This document shows, piece after piece, positions 35,181 through 47,761 of a DNA stretch of 64,000 nt (position 1 is its first letter; each line of letters opens with the position of its first letter). A program made the translations under genes and the position numbers. The notes under the pieces are model-generated. The model was not told the DNA's origin. It did no database searches and saw only the letters and a list, made by a program, of their open reading frames with translations. This DNA comes from Lithospermum erythrorhizon (Eukaryota; Streptophyta; Magnoliopsida; Boraginales; Boraginaceae): positions 1 through 64,000 of the forward strand of contig JADFUC010000459.1 of assembly GCA_019722365.1 (NCBI GenBank), read 5' to 3'.

Positions 35181-36260
35181 CCTGAAGCGTGGATTACAAA
35201 ATATGAAAAGGTGCATGAGAATGATACTCCCATCCAGTATGATAACGCTATGTTCACCAAGCTAAAAGATGGTTTAGTATCCATTTCCTTTAAGGAAACA
35301 GAGGTGGTTACAAAATCCTTCATCTTCAACCTAGAGATCAACATGATCACTCCTTTGTAACCTTCAGACATTCCAATCGCTTCATTTGATAATGAAGGTA
35401 ATTCAATCTATGTGTTCAAAGATGAAGATGGTCATCAATATTTTGATGTATGCGAATGCCAATGATGCAATATTCTGATGATGAGGATAAAGTCACCAAT
35501 CCTTACAAAAGGTAGAACAACAAGAAAAAATGGGAAAAATCAATGAAGCAAAAGCTCAAAGAAAGATATGAAGTTGGAGATCCAAAAGTTGATCTTCTTG
35601 GCAAACCATTTTGATCTTCTTGGCAAACCATCAGGTAGAGGTTTTGAATATTATGTATTATATTCAAGGCCAAAGCTCCCAGATCATGACATTCCTGAGA
35701 TCCACATGTTTCAACGCGTATCTCAAGATTTCCCATCTAGTGAATTCGAGAGAGACGACGTTAAACATTCTTGGAAGGTCAAGAATCCTTTGGTGAGAAA
35801 CTCAGATGGTACTACCAATAAGCTCACTCCGGCTAAAGCAACTTTGAATTGGCAGTCTGAGAATGGAATAGCTCAAAATATACTCCTCAAACAGATTGCT
35901 AGCAATCAGGAGAAATTCTATCAGCAGACGCAACAAAAAGTATCCATCATAAAGGCAACAATTGAAGAAATATAGCAAAAGATGGCAGTCTTTAATAAAA
36001 AGAAGCAAGAGGGTTAAAGAAAAAAGCTAAATACTTTATCTGTAAACAAGATAGCCACCTTGATCGGAAATGTTCTAACAAGAATCAAAGAAAGAGATTC
36101 GTTAAATCTATTTCCACAATTAATGATGCCGAAGAAACAGATATTGAATCATTACTTTCTGAAGAAGACGAGCCCTCTAAAGATACTATCTTGACCATCA
36201 AATCGAAATATGAGTCGTTAAGTTGAAGAGAAGTTCTATGCCATAGACCTTTGTCTACTG
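35180..36260 (+). pseudogene. Endogenous plant pararetrovirus fragment (movement/coat protein region)
   Basis: Several collinear broken frames (35200-35350, 35560-35975 and 36020-36230) read as a caulimovirid-like polyprotein segment. The last has a Lys-rich stretch followed by 'YFICKQDSHLDRKC', a degenerate CCHC zinc knuckle (first Cys replaced by Tyr), and then an acidic tail, which is the layout of pararetrovirus coat proteins. The upstream part is compatible with the linker after a movement protein, but that is weaker. Stops and frame changes are frequent. No protease or reverse transcriptase of viral type follows; the sequence goes straight to a promoter-like region, so those parts were deleted. 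An old, inactive copy. The genus is not assigned. Confidence 0.55.
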
Positions 36261-36369
36261 GAGCTTTATCACACAAGGAGCACAGAACTCACTCCTGCTC
36301 CTCAACCGTTTCCAAATGCCAAAGTCTACATCCTTCCATAAGATGAGTCATGTAAGAGTAACTTGTTTC

Positions 36370-36680
36370 ATTGTATTACCGAGACACGTAGCATGATGAG
36401 TCATGTAATAGGGACATGTGTCATCATAGTATTGAGACACGTAGATGATGACTAAGCATGTAAATAGATTAGTTATCTTGTAATAGGATAAGTATGTTTG
36501 TAGTCACGATACATGTTGTCTTGCATGTAAGACACGTGTCGGAAGTAATGACTAAGCCTACCAAGTCTCTACTATAAATAGGGACCTAAGGCATAACGTT
36601 AAGTCAATTCAGAGTCGATTCATTCTAGTTAAAGAGTCTTGTATAGTATCTTCGGTTATAAAATAAAAGATCAATTGTCA
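36370..36680 (+). promoter_or_regulatory. Pararetrovirus-type promoter and poly(A) region
   Basis: A TATA box 'tataaata' lies at 36573-36580. Upstream are two 'atgactaag' elements (near 36449 and 36548) and three 'gacacgt' elements (near 36379, 36427 and 36531), the last in 'agacacgtgtc'. About 85 bases after the TATA box is 'aaataaaag' (36661), a poly(A) signal placed as in terminally redundant pararetrovirus transcripts. It follows the coat-protein-like fragment directly. Activity cannot be judged from sequence. Confidence 0.55.
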
Positions 36681-36859
36681 TAAAGACTCTTCTTATGTAG
36701 GTATCTTAGTAGTACTTCTACCTAGTAGAGTTTAATTATAGATAGTTCAAACAATATAATTAGTATTCCGTCTCCATGATGTTAAAGATCCCAAAAATCT
36801 CTTTCGTGGTTGTACCTTCTATGCGGTTGTAGAGTGGAAGAAAGTACAACTTCAGACAA

Positions 36860-37646
36860 AGAGAGTACCTTTTATAGGGCATAGGACCCAATGGGCCGGG
36901 TCCCTTTCATTGAGGTATGGACACGTGTACAGAAAGAGCCTAATATCCCACAGTGATGAAATCAACTATCGAATAAAACGTGGTTCCAAAGGGCGGTTCT
37001 TGTCCAAAAGACGATACTTGTCAAAAATGTGGTTTCCTCCAAAGAGTGGTAGCGATTTGGTGGTGAGTTCACATCTAGCAAGCGGTTCTCATCCATGGAA
37101 GCATTCCATGGTTATCTCCAAAGGTAATGAACCACTAATTGGAGGGGCAATGATATATATAGGTATATCGAAGGGGTAGCCCAAATTGTTGGGCCTGCTA
37201 ATGGATAAGGCCTCCATGAGGCAATGGCTATCAAGATGGTGACAAGGTCATGTTCAAGAAAGAAGTTGGTACTTAAGACTCTTTGTGCTTCCCTCATAAA
37301 TAATACCTCACTCATAGTACATTTATTCTTAATTCCAATTTACTACTTTCTAGTACATTCACTAAAATACAAATACTAACTTGATCGTCGGAGTGTCTGT
37401 GATCGCTCCACGCGGTCACACTTTCAAGTGCGCGCCGAGGGATCAAGTTAGACTGCTGACCTTGCGCTTTATAACTCCAAATTCCAACGGATCTAGAAGG
37501 CAATGGGTTTTCAAAACTGCACTAAATGGACTATTTTCACTACATTGACCCATATAATTGAAAGTCCAATTTTTGTAAAAAGTCTTGTAATAGAGAGCCT
37601 TATTTGTAATTGAGGATCTCCTTAATAGAGTGGATCACAATTATCA
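36860..37646 (+). repeat. 3' LTR of the Tat-type element
   Basis: The last 120 bp match the block before the primer binding site at 28172. Upstream is 'acttgatcgtcggagtgtc' (37379), a phrase seen near the 3' end of many plant gypsy LTRs, and short GC-rich inverted wording near 37405-37440. The right end is placed at 'ttatca' 37646. The left end is not defined and could lie anywhere between 36700 and 37200. Confidence 0.55.
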
Positions 37647-40600
37647 CCTCATACATTAACGACGTAGAAATCATATGGACTAACACAAGGATCGGGCAAC
37701 TCACTTCATGGAAGCAATTAATTTACTTGGTGCGCTTTTGGAAACAGCATATGCATTTTTGCCCATTATCACTAATGATGTCTTTTTCCAGGTTTGGAGC
37801 AGGATCATTAGAATTTTACGGTCAGATCATGCCTGGACTGCAGAATTGAAAAAGAAAACCAAAAACACTTACTCACTTTTGTAATATCCAACCGACATAG
37901 GTTGTTTTGCCAATCTTCAAGAAGTTGCAGTTAGCAATTGCAACAAATTATCAATAAGGAATACGTTCAGTAGTGTTGGAGGGCATGAAATCAAGACAAT
38001 GCAAACTAGTACTAGAAGGCATGTTGTTTGGTTTCGTAGAACTTAGAAAATTTTAGAAGGCAGCTTTGTTGTTATTCTTTCTATGATTCTCACTTTTGTA
38101 TTTTCAACTAGTCAAACCTTGGTTGCTATTTAATGTTAATTATCTATAAAAAAAATACAAGGATTGGTCAAACCCTCATATAAGATTTGTTATGTTAATT
38201 GCGGAGTATTATAATACAAAATATAACAAATATTAGATTGTGAAAATAAAATAAAAATTTAAGAATTAAATATGATTAATTGATATTCAAAACAATAGGG
38301 CATAATAGTTTGATCAATTTCTTGAAATTGGTATTTAGAGATTTTGAGATCGGTGTTTAACTGCCGATTTTTCCTTCCTCCAATTAACTGCCGATTTTTT
38401 GTTCCACACCAATTGATCACTTTCCATAACTGACTCCTTGTTTTTCTCTCATTCAATTTGACTATACCATATTTTACTCACTATATTCTATCATTGATTC
38501 TCAATCATTCAAAATTTTTTGCTAGTATCTTTAGCAATTTCGAGTCCAATTTTTTTGGAGAAAATAAATTGTAATCGTTTTAATAATTGATTGTTGATAA
38601 ACGTAATGGACAATTTAATGGTTAGCGATTCAGGTTTGTGTTATTTCCTCGAATAATCGTAGAATCAGTATTTTTTTCTTCTTTTTTTCTTTTTGTAGAA
38701 ATAGATTATGTTATTTTTGTTCAATGATTAGGATTCACGATTTAATTTTTTGAGTTTTGAGAGTTATTCAATGTTCATCTTCTATTTTATTGCATGAAGG
38801 TATAGGGTTTCATATTTTTTTGGTCTCTGTTTTATCATGTACTCCGGTTTCCATTTTCATAATTGATTTGTGATGTTATGCATATTTTGATGATCGGTTG
38901 GTGGTTTCTGATGTCCAACATATTAGTTTTTTCTGACTTACTTGCTCGTGAGATTTTGTCTTTCAATTTAGTTTTATAATTTCGATGTTTTCAGATGTGC
39001 TTTTATTTTTCCTCTGCCATTTGCCATTTTGTAACACTATTATGGTTAATTAATATTTGCCACATCCTTAATTAATATTTGCCACATCCTTATTACGTAG
39101 TGGGATTGAAGAGCGTCTAAGTGGTATGGTTTGTTCTAGTCCTATGTTTATTTCAATTACTTTTTTTTAGCGATATTGGCATATGTACCATTATGATCAT
39201 TTGAATGATCATAGTTGTTAACCATAAGCTAATGTGTAAATTCATATGGTAATGGACTTCTTGTTGATGGAATTTGTATTGACATTATTCCTACAGGTGA
39301 TGTGTCAATCTATTTTGCTTATTTACTTTTTCTACTTTTGTATTCATTAGTTTTTTTTATCTTGTTATGATGTATTAGCCTGTAACATGCCTGGACGTGG
39401 TTACTTTTCATTAACCACATTTTGTAGAAATTATGGTTAATGTTTTCTGATATTGATCTTTTTAGGCAACATATATTTTTGATCTGATATGGTTCTGTTC
39501 TAATATTGCATATGTACAATTATGATATTATGAAGCACTTGATGCAAATCTAGAATCTAGAATCTTGAAGATACAATTACTTTTCTAATAAGATTATCCC
39601 TTGGCCTGCTAATATGAAGCGGATGATGCAAATCCGGAATATTGAAGATACCAAAACAACTAATAAGATAATGTCTTCTAATACACCTTTGTAACTTAGT
39701 TGAAATTAGCCATATACAATTTCAAATCTTTTTGTCATCTTTCTAAATACCTTTTTGATAGGACAGTCATGTGGATCAAATGGAATGAGTTTCCTGGTTT
39801 GATTTCTCGTATATTCTATGTGCATAACTAGAAGTTATCCCGCGTGCTAACCCAACATGTTTGCTTATGCTCACCGATGTCTCAACCTGATGTTACATCC
39901 AGTTTTTTAGAGTTGGCTTGGTACATCTTCTGTGAGAGAAAGGACTTTGAGGACCCATCCTCTCTATGTAATGAATTTGCATTTAAGTAAAAAAAAAATA
40001 CATATGTGATCAGCGTAAGAAAGATCGACTTGATTATTATATTCAGTATTGTCCGCTAACAACATTGCTCTGACTAATTTCAGTTTATATGAAATATGAG
40101 TACTTCTGGTTAATAACTAAAAATAAACTATGATGATAGTCAGAACTGATAGCAAACCCTAAACAAATAAAGACTTAATCTAAACAAAAACAGAAAGATG
40201 TTAAAATTTAAAGTAATTAAGTTCCACAAAACTCCCAAGAAAGAAATGCATATCAACTTTTGGCATCTTTAGGCGCATGTTCTGTTTGAAAGATCATTTC
40301 CTTTGAACATCTTTACACCCAATTATAGGATCTTTCACTTTCCCCAGGTTTTACTCACAGAGATTCTCGCCTCATACATGGCAGCTTGGTACCGCTGATT
40401 GTCGGGAACCAGAAAAATCACAACCAGAAGAAATTAACACTTCCTTGCGCGTACAGCATTATTTTGGTTTGTTCTATCATTTGCTAACGCCTCTTTTGTG
40501 TCATCCGGTTTATGTACAATGATACTTTAATTGACTGACCCTCGGGCGATTATGTCTTTTCTACACATCGCATCTTTTGTGTTATCGGAAAACCGAACTC

Positions 40601-42960
40601 AGCATGATATGACATTTTTCCTTTTCAAAGTTTATTGACACGAACTTCACAAACTCCCAATCTTTGTCGATTGCGATTTACAACGGTGACCCCAAATCAC
40701 ATTTGTCTTTAACAAGTCCTTCCTTCGTCCATGTGGTCGATCTTTTTTTCAGGTTAGACATTGTTAAAAATCTTGTATATAGTTTGTGGTTTGCACATGT
40801 GCCGGTATCTTGATTTGTGTGAATCTCCTTCTTCATTAACTTGTTATTTTGATTTCTTTGTCATGATAATTGGACAAAAATAATACTACGATGCTTGATC
40901 CTTGACCTTGATTATGTGTCTCTATAATTGGTCAAACTACTATCTTTTGTTGACTAGTATACATACACCACAAATATTTGATATGGTGGTTAATTTCAAT
41001 TTTGTGCCTCATAAACTTGTAGTTATGGCTAATTTCAATTTTCCATAATTCAACATAAGGTTGGTTAATACTTTGATTTTTATTCAATATTATCTAACCC
41101 ATGCCTATAATACGAGGAATTAAGCGGTGTATTGAAGCCCACGTGTTCTATCTGATATGAAGCCCTTAACCTATTGAAGGATTAGCTTCTCCAAAATGAT
41201 ACTACATTTAACTACTCAAAATCTCTACTTTTATGCAACTGCTATTATCTACTTATATATAAAACACAAGGTGGTGATTGACGGTTAAAAGGTGAAGCTA
41301 AATTATTCTAATTCTTATTATACGCTCGGTATTAAAATCCTCAATGAAACATGGAAACATGTGTGTTTTGTATTTCAATTCAATAACAGCTTCTCTACAT
41401 AAAGACATGTAACTTTTAAGTTATATTTATACATTATGACTAACATTGATCGCTTACCTATTTGAAATATTATCAAATGACGGTTCTAGCATAATGGTTA
41501 TAAATATTATTTTCTTTTCACATTCAGAAGTGGTGCGGGTGAAAACTATGTAAAAGATATAATTTATCTGATTTTTTGTTTCAACATGTTCCATTTATTC
41601 TAGATCAATGTTGAATTATATAATATTTTGTTTGTACAATATGATATATGATTATACTTTCATGTTTTAATGTCTAGTTATTTGCTTTTTTTCTCATATA
41701 TATTTTATGTTTAGCGACTGACTACAAATAAATAAATAAATAAACACAGAGTTAAAGCGTATCGAATAGCCAGTACATGTAATTAAAAAATTAACCAGTT
41801 AATATAGCTTGAATCATAAATTTCGATAACAATTAACCACCGAAGCGGACCTTAATTTTTTTGTGGAAACTATTATACATGCAGTTGAAAATTAACCAGT
41901 ACAAACCATTTTTTTATGAATTCAAAACAAGCAATTTAAAATTAACCGGTTAATATAAAGTACGCTTCTACATTTGGTTGCGGTATTCCAATTTTCGGAG
42001 AGAGGAAACTAAGGTTTATGAAGAAACGAGACCACGGAATCGATATTAGCAATTTGTTGGAGAGAACAACTGAATAATTTTGGGAAGATTTTGGTTTCGG
42101 ATTTTTCATATAATCTCATATTCATGCTTTGTAGGAGTTGTGTTTGATTGCAGGAATTTTAATAAATATAAAAAAAAAAATAGTGGATGCCGTTTCTGAT
42201 GTGTGTTAATGATATGGGTTGAAATTATCAAATTTGGCTTTAGTACCCTAGTATGATGCATTAAAAACAACTTATTCAATCAATAATCATCCTATGATGG
42301 TATGTGAATTTATCAACAAAATAATAGATAATAATTCTATCTAAATTTATGTTTCCTTAAAAGTTATCAACTTAGATTGGTGATACGCTTAAATTTAATA
42401 AGGTCGGAAAACAGTTACCGACCTCGGCGTTACAACTTAGATTTTGAAAATAACCTCGTTTATATATGGAGTGTCACTCTAATATCCCATTAAACAAGCA
42501 ACTTCTATTACCACGACAATACTTGAAACAATTCAAAGCGTCTTAGGAATCCTCTAGCGTCAAAGGTCTGCGCTGCGGACAACCTTTTTGCCCACGAGCA
42601 AAACCTGAAAGATACATCGCTTGAAAATAGTAAACAACTAGTTGAGTCAAGCTAGAAAATCCTCCTACTCAATGAACTTTTGTGTGACAACCATTCACGA
42701 AGAAAGAGGTACTGTTGTCAAGATAATCCCTCAATGGATTTGAAAAAATATTTTTTAGATAGAAAATGATGTAAAACCTAATTTCGGAAGATCAGCATTT
42801 TTTCTATAAATGGAATAAAAAATTATACAAAGGACAATCATTGGGGATTACGTTGGGGACAAAAGGTGCAGCGTAGCACCCAGAATATATAGTCATTGTA
42901 TTAGTCCATTAGACTATTGCAAAGATAAAAATTGATCATTATTATAACTCTATAAATAAG
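37647..42960. other. Unassigned intergenic sequence
   Basis: No gene could be supported in 5.3 kb. Structures seen are a 24-bp direct repeat 'ttaattaatatttgccacatcc' near 39050 and 39069, and a partial duplication ('gatgcaaatc.....ttgaagata') at about 39541 and 39627. Short exon-like frames lie near 40340-40430 (minus) and 40590-40800 (plus), without recognisable homology. These could be remnants of captured or dead genes. Long AT-rich parts have no structure. Confidence 0.4.
39048..39094. repeat. 24-bp tandem direct repeat, two copies
   Basis: The string 'taattaatatttgccacatcc' occurs twice in succession with a period of about 24 bp. Isolated, in unassigned sequence. Confidence 0.85.
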
Positions 42961-43282
42961 GAAATAAACCACTACTTTGAATGATCATAACAATTTCTAT
43001 TCAATCTCAAAACAATTACAATTCTCAACACTTTTAATACATTCTTGATCTTGATTCTAGTTGATGATATGGATTCTAGCGTTAAGACATCTACGAATAT
43101 GATTAATGAGACAAAAAAATCTTCCTTTGGTTGACAACATTTTGAAGACGATCGTGAAAACAATTGACTTCTTTCTTGAAATGTAGGAAAATTGTATCTT
43201 GAAAATGAGCAGAAAAGAGCAATTTGGTGGTCATTTAGCTGAGCCTTTAAAAGTGCTAGCGTGGGTATAAATAGGGGATTTT

Positions 43283-45524
43283 TTGGTATCCCGAGCCTAG
43301 GTTTTCGGTTCTGTGGTGTCTGTGTGGTTATGTGCCTGGGTCTAAGATGAATTCGAGGTTGTCGACATTTGAGTCTTCTTGTAGATGCAGATCTTTCTTC
43401 TTTCGTTCTTCCGTTGTTGGTGGGGATGCCACACGGAAGTTTTAGTTTTAACATGTATGAGAACCCTTAGGGAAAGATCCGATATGAATCGGATTCATTG
43501 TTCTGAGCTAACTTTGAGGTGAGGAGTAATTAGTAAGTCAATTAAATATAAAAATTGGGGATTGGATATGTTGGAAATTTATTGGAAGCTTGATATATAA
43601 AATATGTTGGGAAGGAATCTCTATTGTTGGAGTTGTTAAGAGACTGATGTATTTATGTAAATCTAAGAGTGTTAAGGGTAAGTTGAAGTAGAAATTTGGC
43701 GATGCATATTTTCAGGGTGATCTTGTGATAGTGGTGTAAGATTATTGATCTTTAGAAGCGTAAAGTTAAACCTTATGCATTTGGAATAATTGGTGGAAAA
43801 ATGTAGGTGATAATTATAATAGTTGTACCTACGTGTTAGAGTAGGATGCGAATGAATTTAGTTGACGTACAATGATGGATCACTTGTGAAAATGAGAGTA
43901 AGTTTAATGAATCTTGTTGTTCGTTGTGGAGCATGAATAAGGTTTGTATGGGTTGAAAATGAATATTATAGTTTTGTTGTCATTATGAAGTTTCTTAGTT
44001 GTTTAAGTTGTTGAGTGTGGCCTTAAAGAAGTAAGTGGAATGATGGAAATTCTAGGACCATGGAAGGAAGAAAATTAGCCTAGTTGAACCAATAAATAAA
44101 ACATTTAAGTGAAATGAAAATTCGATAATGATAGGTGCAGTAAGTCCGAGGGAGGAAGAATTGTTTTAAGATGAAATTACTTGATATACCATTTGGAGGG
44201 ACTCTAGAAGAAATTATCAGATGAAATAGAAAGTGTGACCTCTGTGAGAAGCATATTAAGATGATAAGACTAGTTGAAGTTGTCTCAAAAGTGTGGAATG
44301 TACGAGTCAGTCTGAACCCATTATTTCCGTGTTAATAAAACCTACGAGATGGAATATATGATTAATTTTATGAAACAAGGATGTTAGTTGGATGAAAATA
44401 AGATTATTCCAAAGTGGTGATAAATAGAGAAATGATGTGAATTATAGAAGACATGATTGAGAATTCGGTAAAATGAGATTTTTGGATGTTGTCAATGTGT
44501 GATGAAAATTGTGTATAATCGCATTATAATGAAACGTGAGGTACGGAATAGCACCATGAGAAGGTATGATATGTGGAGTATGTGTTATGTTGATGTATGA
44601 TATGTGGGGTTATAATAGGTATGAATTGAAAGGAGAAAGTATGAAATTATGATATAAATTTGGTGATAATAGTTGGAATATCAAATGCTTAATTGATGAT
44701 GCAATTTAGTTGCTCGAGCAGTCAGGGAAAAGAAATGAAAGAGAATGATGATTTCTTGGAAGACTTGGATATATTGTATGCAAATATATATAATGGAGAA
44801 TGTTGATTTGGAAGAATTTAGAATTTTAAATTTAGATAGGTTAGATAGAGTAAGAAGTTGAATCTTATAAATTAAGATTGAGTGACGTGAATAAATGTTT
44901 TAGTAAGTTAAAGGATAAATGAATCAAAGGTACGGATTTGATTTCTTCGTTAGGAATAGATGACTATGACATTCAGGGTGATAAGGGGAGTAAGGTGTTT
45001 GGATATTATACTGTTTTCTAGTCAAGTAATAACTTATAGCGTTCCGATTGAAAGATTGTGAGCAAATTTTTCGATGATGAGTTGAAGTTAATAGATACAA
45101 ATGTTGTGTTTAAATATTTTAGACGTTATCCTATGATGTTGTACGTGGAATCCTCGTAAATTATAAGATTTGAAATACTGCTTTGCTTGGAGAGAGGATT
45201 GAATTTAGCAATAGGGAAAATGAGTGAAATTTAGTAGTAGAATATCAATGAATCTTGGGATATTATTAATAAGAAAAGTATGGTTGTTGAGGTATCAAGT
45301 CATAAATGAAAGCTAGTTGTTTAAAGAATAACAAGATGAAAATGTTGAGGGTGGTGTATTGATGTTAGTATTCGGGATTAAATTAATGAAAGACTATTAG
45401 GTATAGATAAGAGTTGACAAATTTCAAAAGGGCAATGAAGGATTAAAAACTATAAATGAATATATAGGGTTAACGGCTTTTAGTAAATCTGGAGGATATT
45501 ATGGGAATGAAGATTATGATAGTT
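43283..45524 (+). other. Degraded retroelement sequence with a primer-binding-site-like start
   Basis: 'ttggtatcccgagcctagg' at 43284 resembles the tRNA-Met primer binding site 'TGGTATCAGAGC' plus the 'cctaggtt' that also follows the site at 46683. The next 130 bp share 'gtgtggttatgtgcctgggt' with 46716, so this is the start of a related gag leader. The remaining 2 kb, to the LTR at 45525, are AT-rich with stops in all frames and no domain. The 160-codon minus frame at 42972-43454 overlaps this region and is considered spurious. Confidence 0.45.
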
Positions 45525-46668
45525 GTTGTGATTATACAGCGTGTGTTTATTTATGTATTATGGTCATATATATTATGGTTATATATTCGGTATGTGTTTG
45601 TTATGTAGTATATTGGGTATGTATATTGATGTTATGAGATTGTGGTAGTTGTTGTGATTATACACGTGTGTGTGTGTGGTTGGTATCCTTTGCGGGTTGA
45701 TTTGGGTGGAATGATATGTCTATATATATCGTTAGTGAGTAGCCTCGGCCCAGGAAGGTTTGGCGTGATATCGTATTGGTGAAGTAGCCCGAGGTGATTC
45801 GGGAGGTTCGGTGTGACCATGCGTATTGAGTGGAAATAGCCTCGGTCGGGAGGATTGTGATGTGTATATATATATATATATATATACGTGTGTGGGGTGA
45901 TGTGTATATTGGTGGATGTATGATTGGGGAGTGGATGTGGATGGGTTTGATGTTGTACATTTCTTTAACCTTTATTGTTTGTCTTTGTTCATTTGAATGA
46001 ATATTTGATCGTCACGATATTGATGGTTATGAATATATGTGTGGAGTCTTTTCATTAATCGGTAGTAAATATTGATAAGAGGTTACGGTTTAATTGGAGA
46101 GAGTAGTGGTTCTTGAGTAGTGCATTTAATGTTATACATGCTTTTATATATAATTATGATTATATGGTGGGATACATTCGTGGTATTGTATTCACTAAAC
46201 TTCACGGCTTACTCTATTCTCTCTTTAGTAGGAAGATTTTATGCTGAGGTTTTCAGTTGATCGTAGGGTTGTGATGAGCTTCGTTGGCAGTGTGGATTAA
46301 GATCGTAGGTGAGGTGGGGGTGGCATACGAAATCCTCAGTAGTCTTTCTTATATCTTTTCCTCTTGTTATATTTCAAGACTTTTATGTTGTATAGTACGA
46401 GGTCATGTGTGACCATACTATTATTATGATGTATTGTGGAGACTAAGTTGGGTTCTGTTGGTTGTATATTTCAGATGGATGTATGTTTGTGTTCTTGTGA
46501 TATGTTATTTTAGTTTAATGTAGGTCACATGATGGACTAAAGAGTATTTTTATTATTAATATCCAGTGAAGTCTTTTTTATGTTGTTATCCGTATTTGGT
46601 GACTGCGTGCCTGAGGTTGTTGATGATCTTAACCTCAGGAATTGTGGGCACAGGGGGTGTGTCGTTAT
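45525..46668 (+). repeat. 5' LTR of the Tekay-type element (copy B), 5' truncated
   Basis: Matches the second half of the LTR at 53991 from about its position 55290 ('catatatattatggttatatattcgg'). It runs through the GTAGCC tandem units (45727-45865), a (TA)n run near 45867, and the terminal block 'gatgatcttaacctcagg...gtgtcgtt' at 46622-46666. It directly precedes a primer binding site. The first half of the LTR is missing or unrecognisable. Confidence 0.7.
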
Positions 46669-46673
46669 AATTT

Positions 46674-46690
46674 TAATTCAGAGCCTAGGT
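46674..46690 (+). other. Primer binding site (tRNA-Met type), degenerate
   Basis: 'taattcagagcctagg' against the usual 'TGGTATCAGAGCCTAGG'. The 'cagagcc' core is intact and the position right after the LTR terminal block is correct. Confidence 0.65.
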
Positions 46691-46799
46691 TAAGGTGCTG
46701 TAATGGTGCCTTGTGTGGTTATGTGCCTGGGTTTATAGTTGTTGGGGAGGTGGCTATATTTTACTCTTACAGTGGGTCTAATCTTTGCCTTCGCGTGTT

Positions 46800-47691
46800 A
46801 GATTGTAGACTGCGGTGCATATGTAGATCTATTCGTTTGAAGCTGAAGGTGCGGCCGGAGGAGGCTGCGAAGGTGCGAAGGGAGGTAGAGGTGCTAGAGA
46901 TGCAGAAAATATGGATAGTATTGTCTGTGATGATGAGCTTTAGTGTGGGACCCTGTGGGATTAAGGGTAAGTGTTGGTGGAGATCGAGGGCCGTATTACT
47001 TGTCGCTTGAGGATAGGAAATGGAATTTAAGGCCGAAGTTATTGGACCGTTTCTTGACAGGAACCTTAAGATTTGCCGGAGGCGATTCCTGCTCGGGCAT
47101 TAGAGTTCATTCGAGACTTGGAGAGCATACTTGAGCATGGGAGTTAATGGGGAGTTGAGGATCACGTTCGCTTGACTTATAGATTACATGGTGGCTTCGA
47201 GATTGGTGGGAAATGTACCGCAGATCTTTGGTGGCGGTACGGGCCAGGACACGGTGGTATGGGATGTCGGTTGTGACCTTGTTCGAGAGAACTTTTTGTC
47301 TTAGAGTGCACATGTCGACTTTAGAAGAGAGTTGATCTAGCTTATAGCGAGGGACGGAAGATAAATGACTATGAGAGAGAGAGAGATTCGGTGTCATTGT
47401 CTGCCTTCCAAAGGTAAAATGCTAAGCGAGAAGAGGATCGAGAGATTCAGGGACGGAATGAATTGGGAGATCCGCACCAGATTGTCACTCAAGAATTATG
47501 CAACTTTTCATGAATTATTGAATGATGCCTTACAGGTAGAGATGGAGTTGGCGGAGTGTCAAGTTAGTGGGGAGAAAAGAGGAAGACAGGATGCTTCTAG
47601 GATGAGTGGTCAATCAAGTTCTGGGTTCCAGGGCGTCCCGTTCTGGGTGATAGAAAAATTGTTTCCCTCTTTGCCTCGATTTACGCTTTAG
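46800..47691 (+). pseudogene. gag of the Tekay-type element, broken
   Basis: Gly/Arg-rich coding character near 46850-46900 is typical of the gag start in this clade. Near 47109 one frame gives 'FIRDLESILEH', fitting the 'WL..LE.IF' segment that opens the gag core. The frame at 47365-47691 gives 'EKRIERFRDGMNWEIRTRLS' and 'FHELLNDALQVEMEL', the C-terminal part of the core. Intervening sequence changes frame several times. No zinc knuckle is readable. Confidence 0.7.
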
Positions 47692-47761
47692 TTGCCAGAT
47701 ATTGTTAGAAGTAGTATGTTGATGTGTTTCCCAAAGAGTTCCCAGGACTTCCTCCTGAGGA
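47692..47761 (+). pseudogene. Start of the Tekay reverse transcriptase, cut by an LTR
   Basis: 'YVDVFPKEFPGLPPEDE' is the conserved lead-in to gypsy reverse transcriptase. The reading continues on the far side of the inserted LTR at 50094 with 'REMEFSIELLHS', the next conserved segment. Protease is missing or unrecognisable between this and the gag part. Confidence 0.85.

Larger units (their letters stand above)
28040..37646 (+). mobile_element. Ty3/gypsy retrotransposon, Tat type, degraded and nested
   Basis: The span is bounded by two matching blocks. 28043-28169 and 37528-37646 share 'ggactattttcacta', 'ataattgaaagtccaatt', 'gtaaaaagtcttgtaataga' and the terminal 'aattatca', as expected for the 3' ends of a 5' and a 3' LTR. 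Right after the first block comes a primer binding site (28172), then gag, protease, RT, RNase H and integrase in the Ty3/gypsy order, all on the + strand and all broken. Two foreign pieces sit inside: an LTR in integrase (32815-33730) and a pararetrovirus fragment (about 35180-36780). The 5' LTR is reduced to about its last 130 bp. The element cannot be autonomous. Confidence 0.85.

Noticed and set aside
41248..41290. Possible Helitron 5' end ('tctacttatatataaaacaca')
   Set aside because: No matching 3' end (hairpin plus CTRR) was found downstream, and the start motif alone is too weak in AT-rich DNA.
42972..43454. 160-codon minus-strand frame as a gene
   Set aside because: It overlaps a primer-binding-site-like sequence and gag leader on the + strand, shared with 46716. 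The protein has no recognisable domain.
46642..47010. 122-codon + frame as a Cys-rich secreted protein
   Set aside because: It starts in the LTR/primer binding site junction and overlaps the Gly/Arg-rich gag start in another frame.
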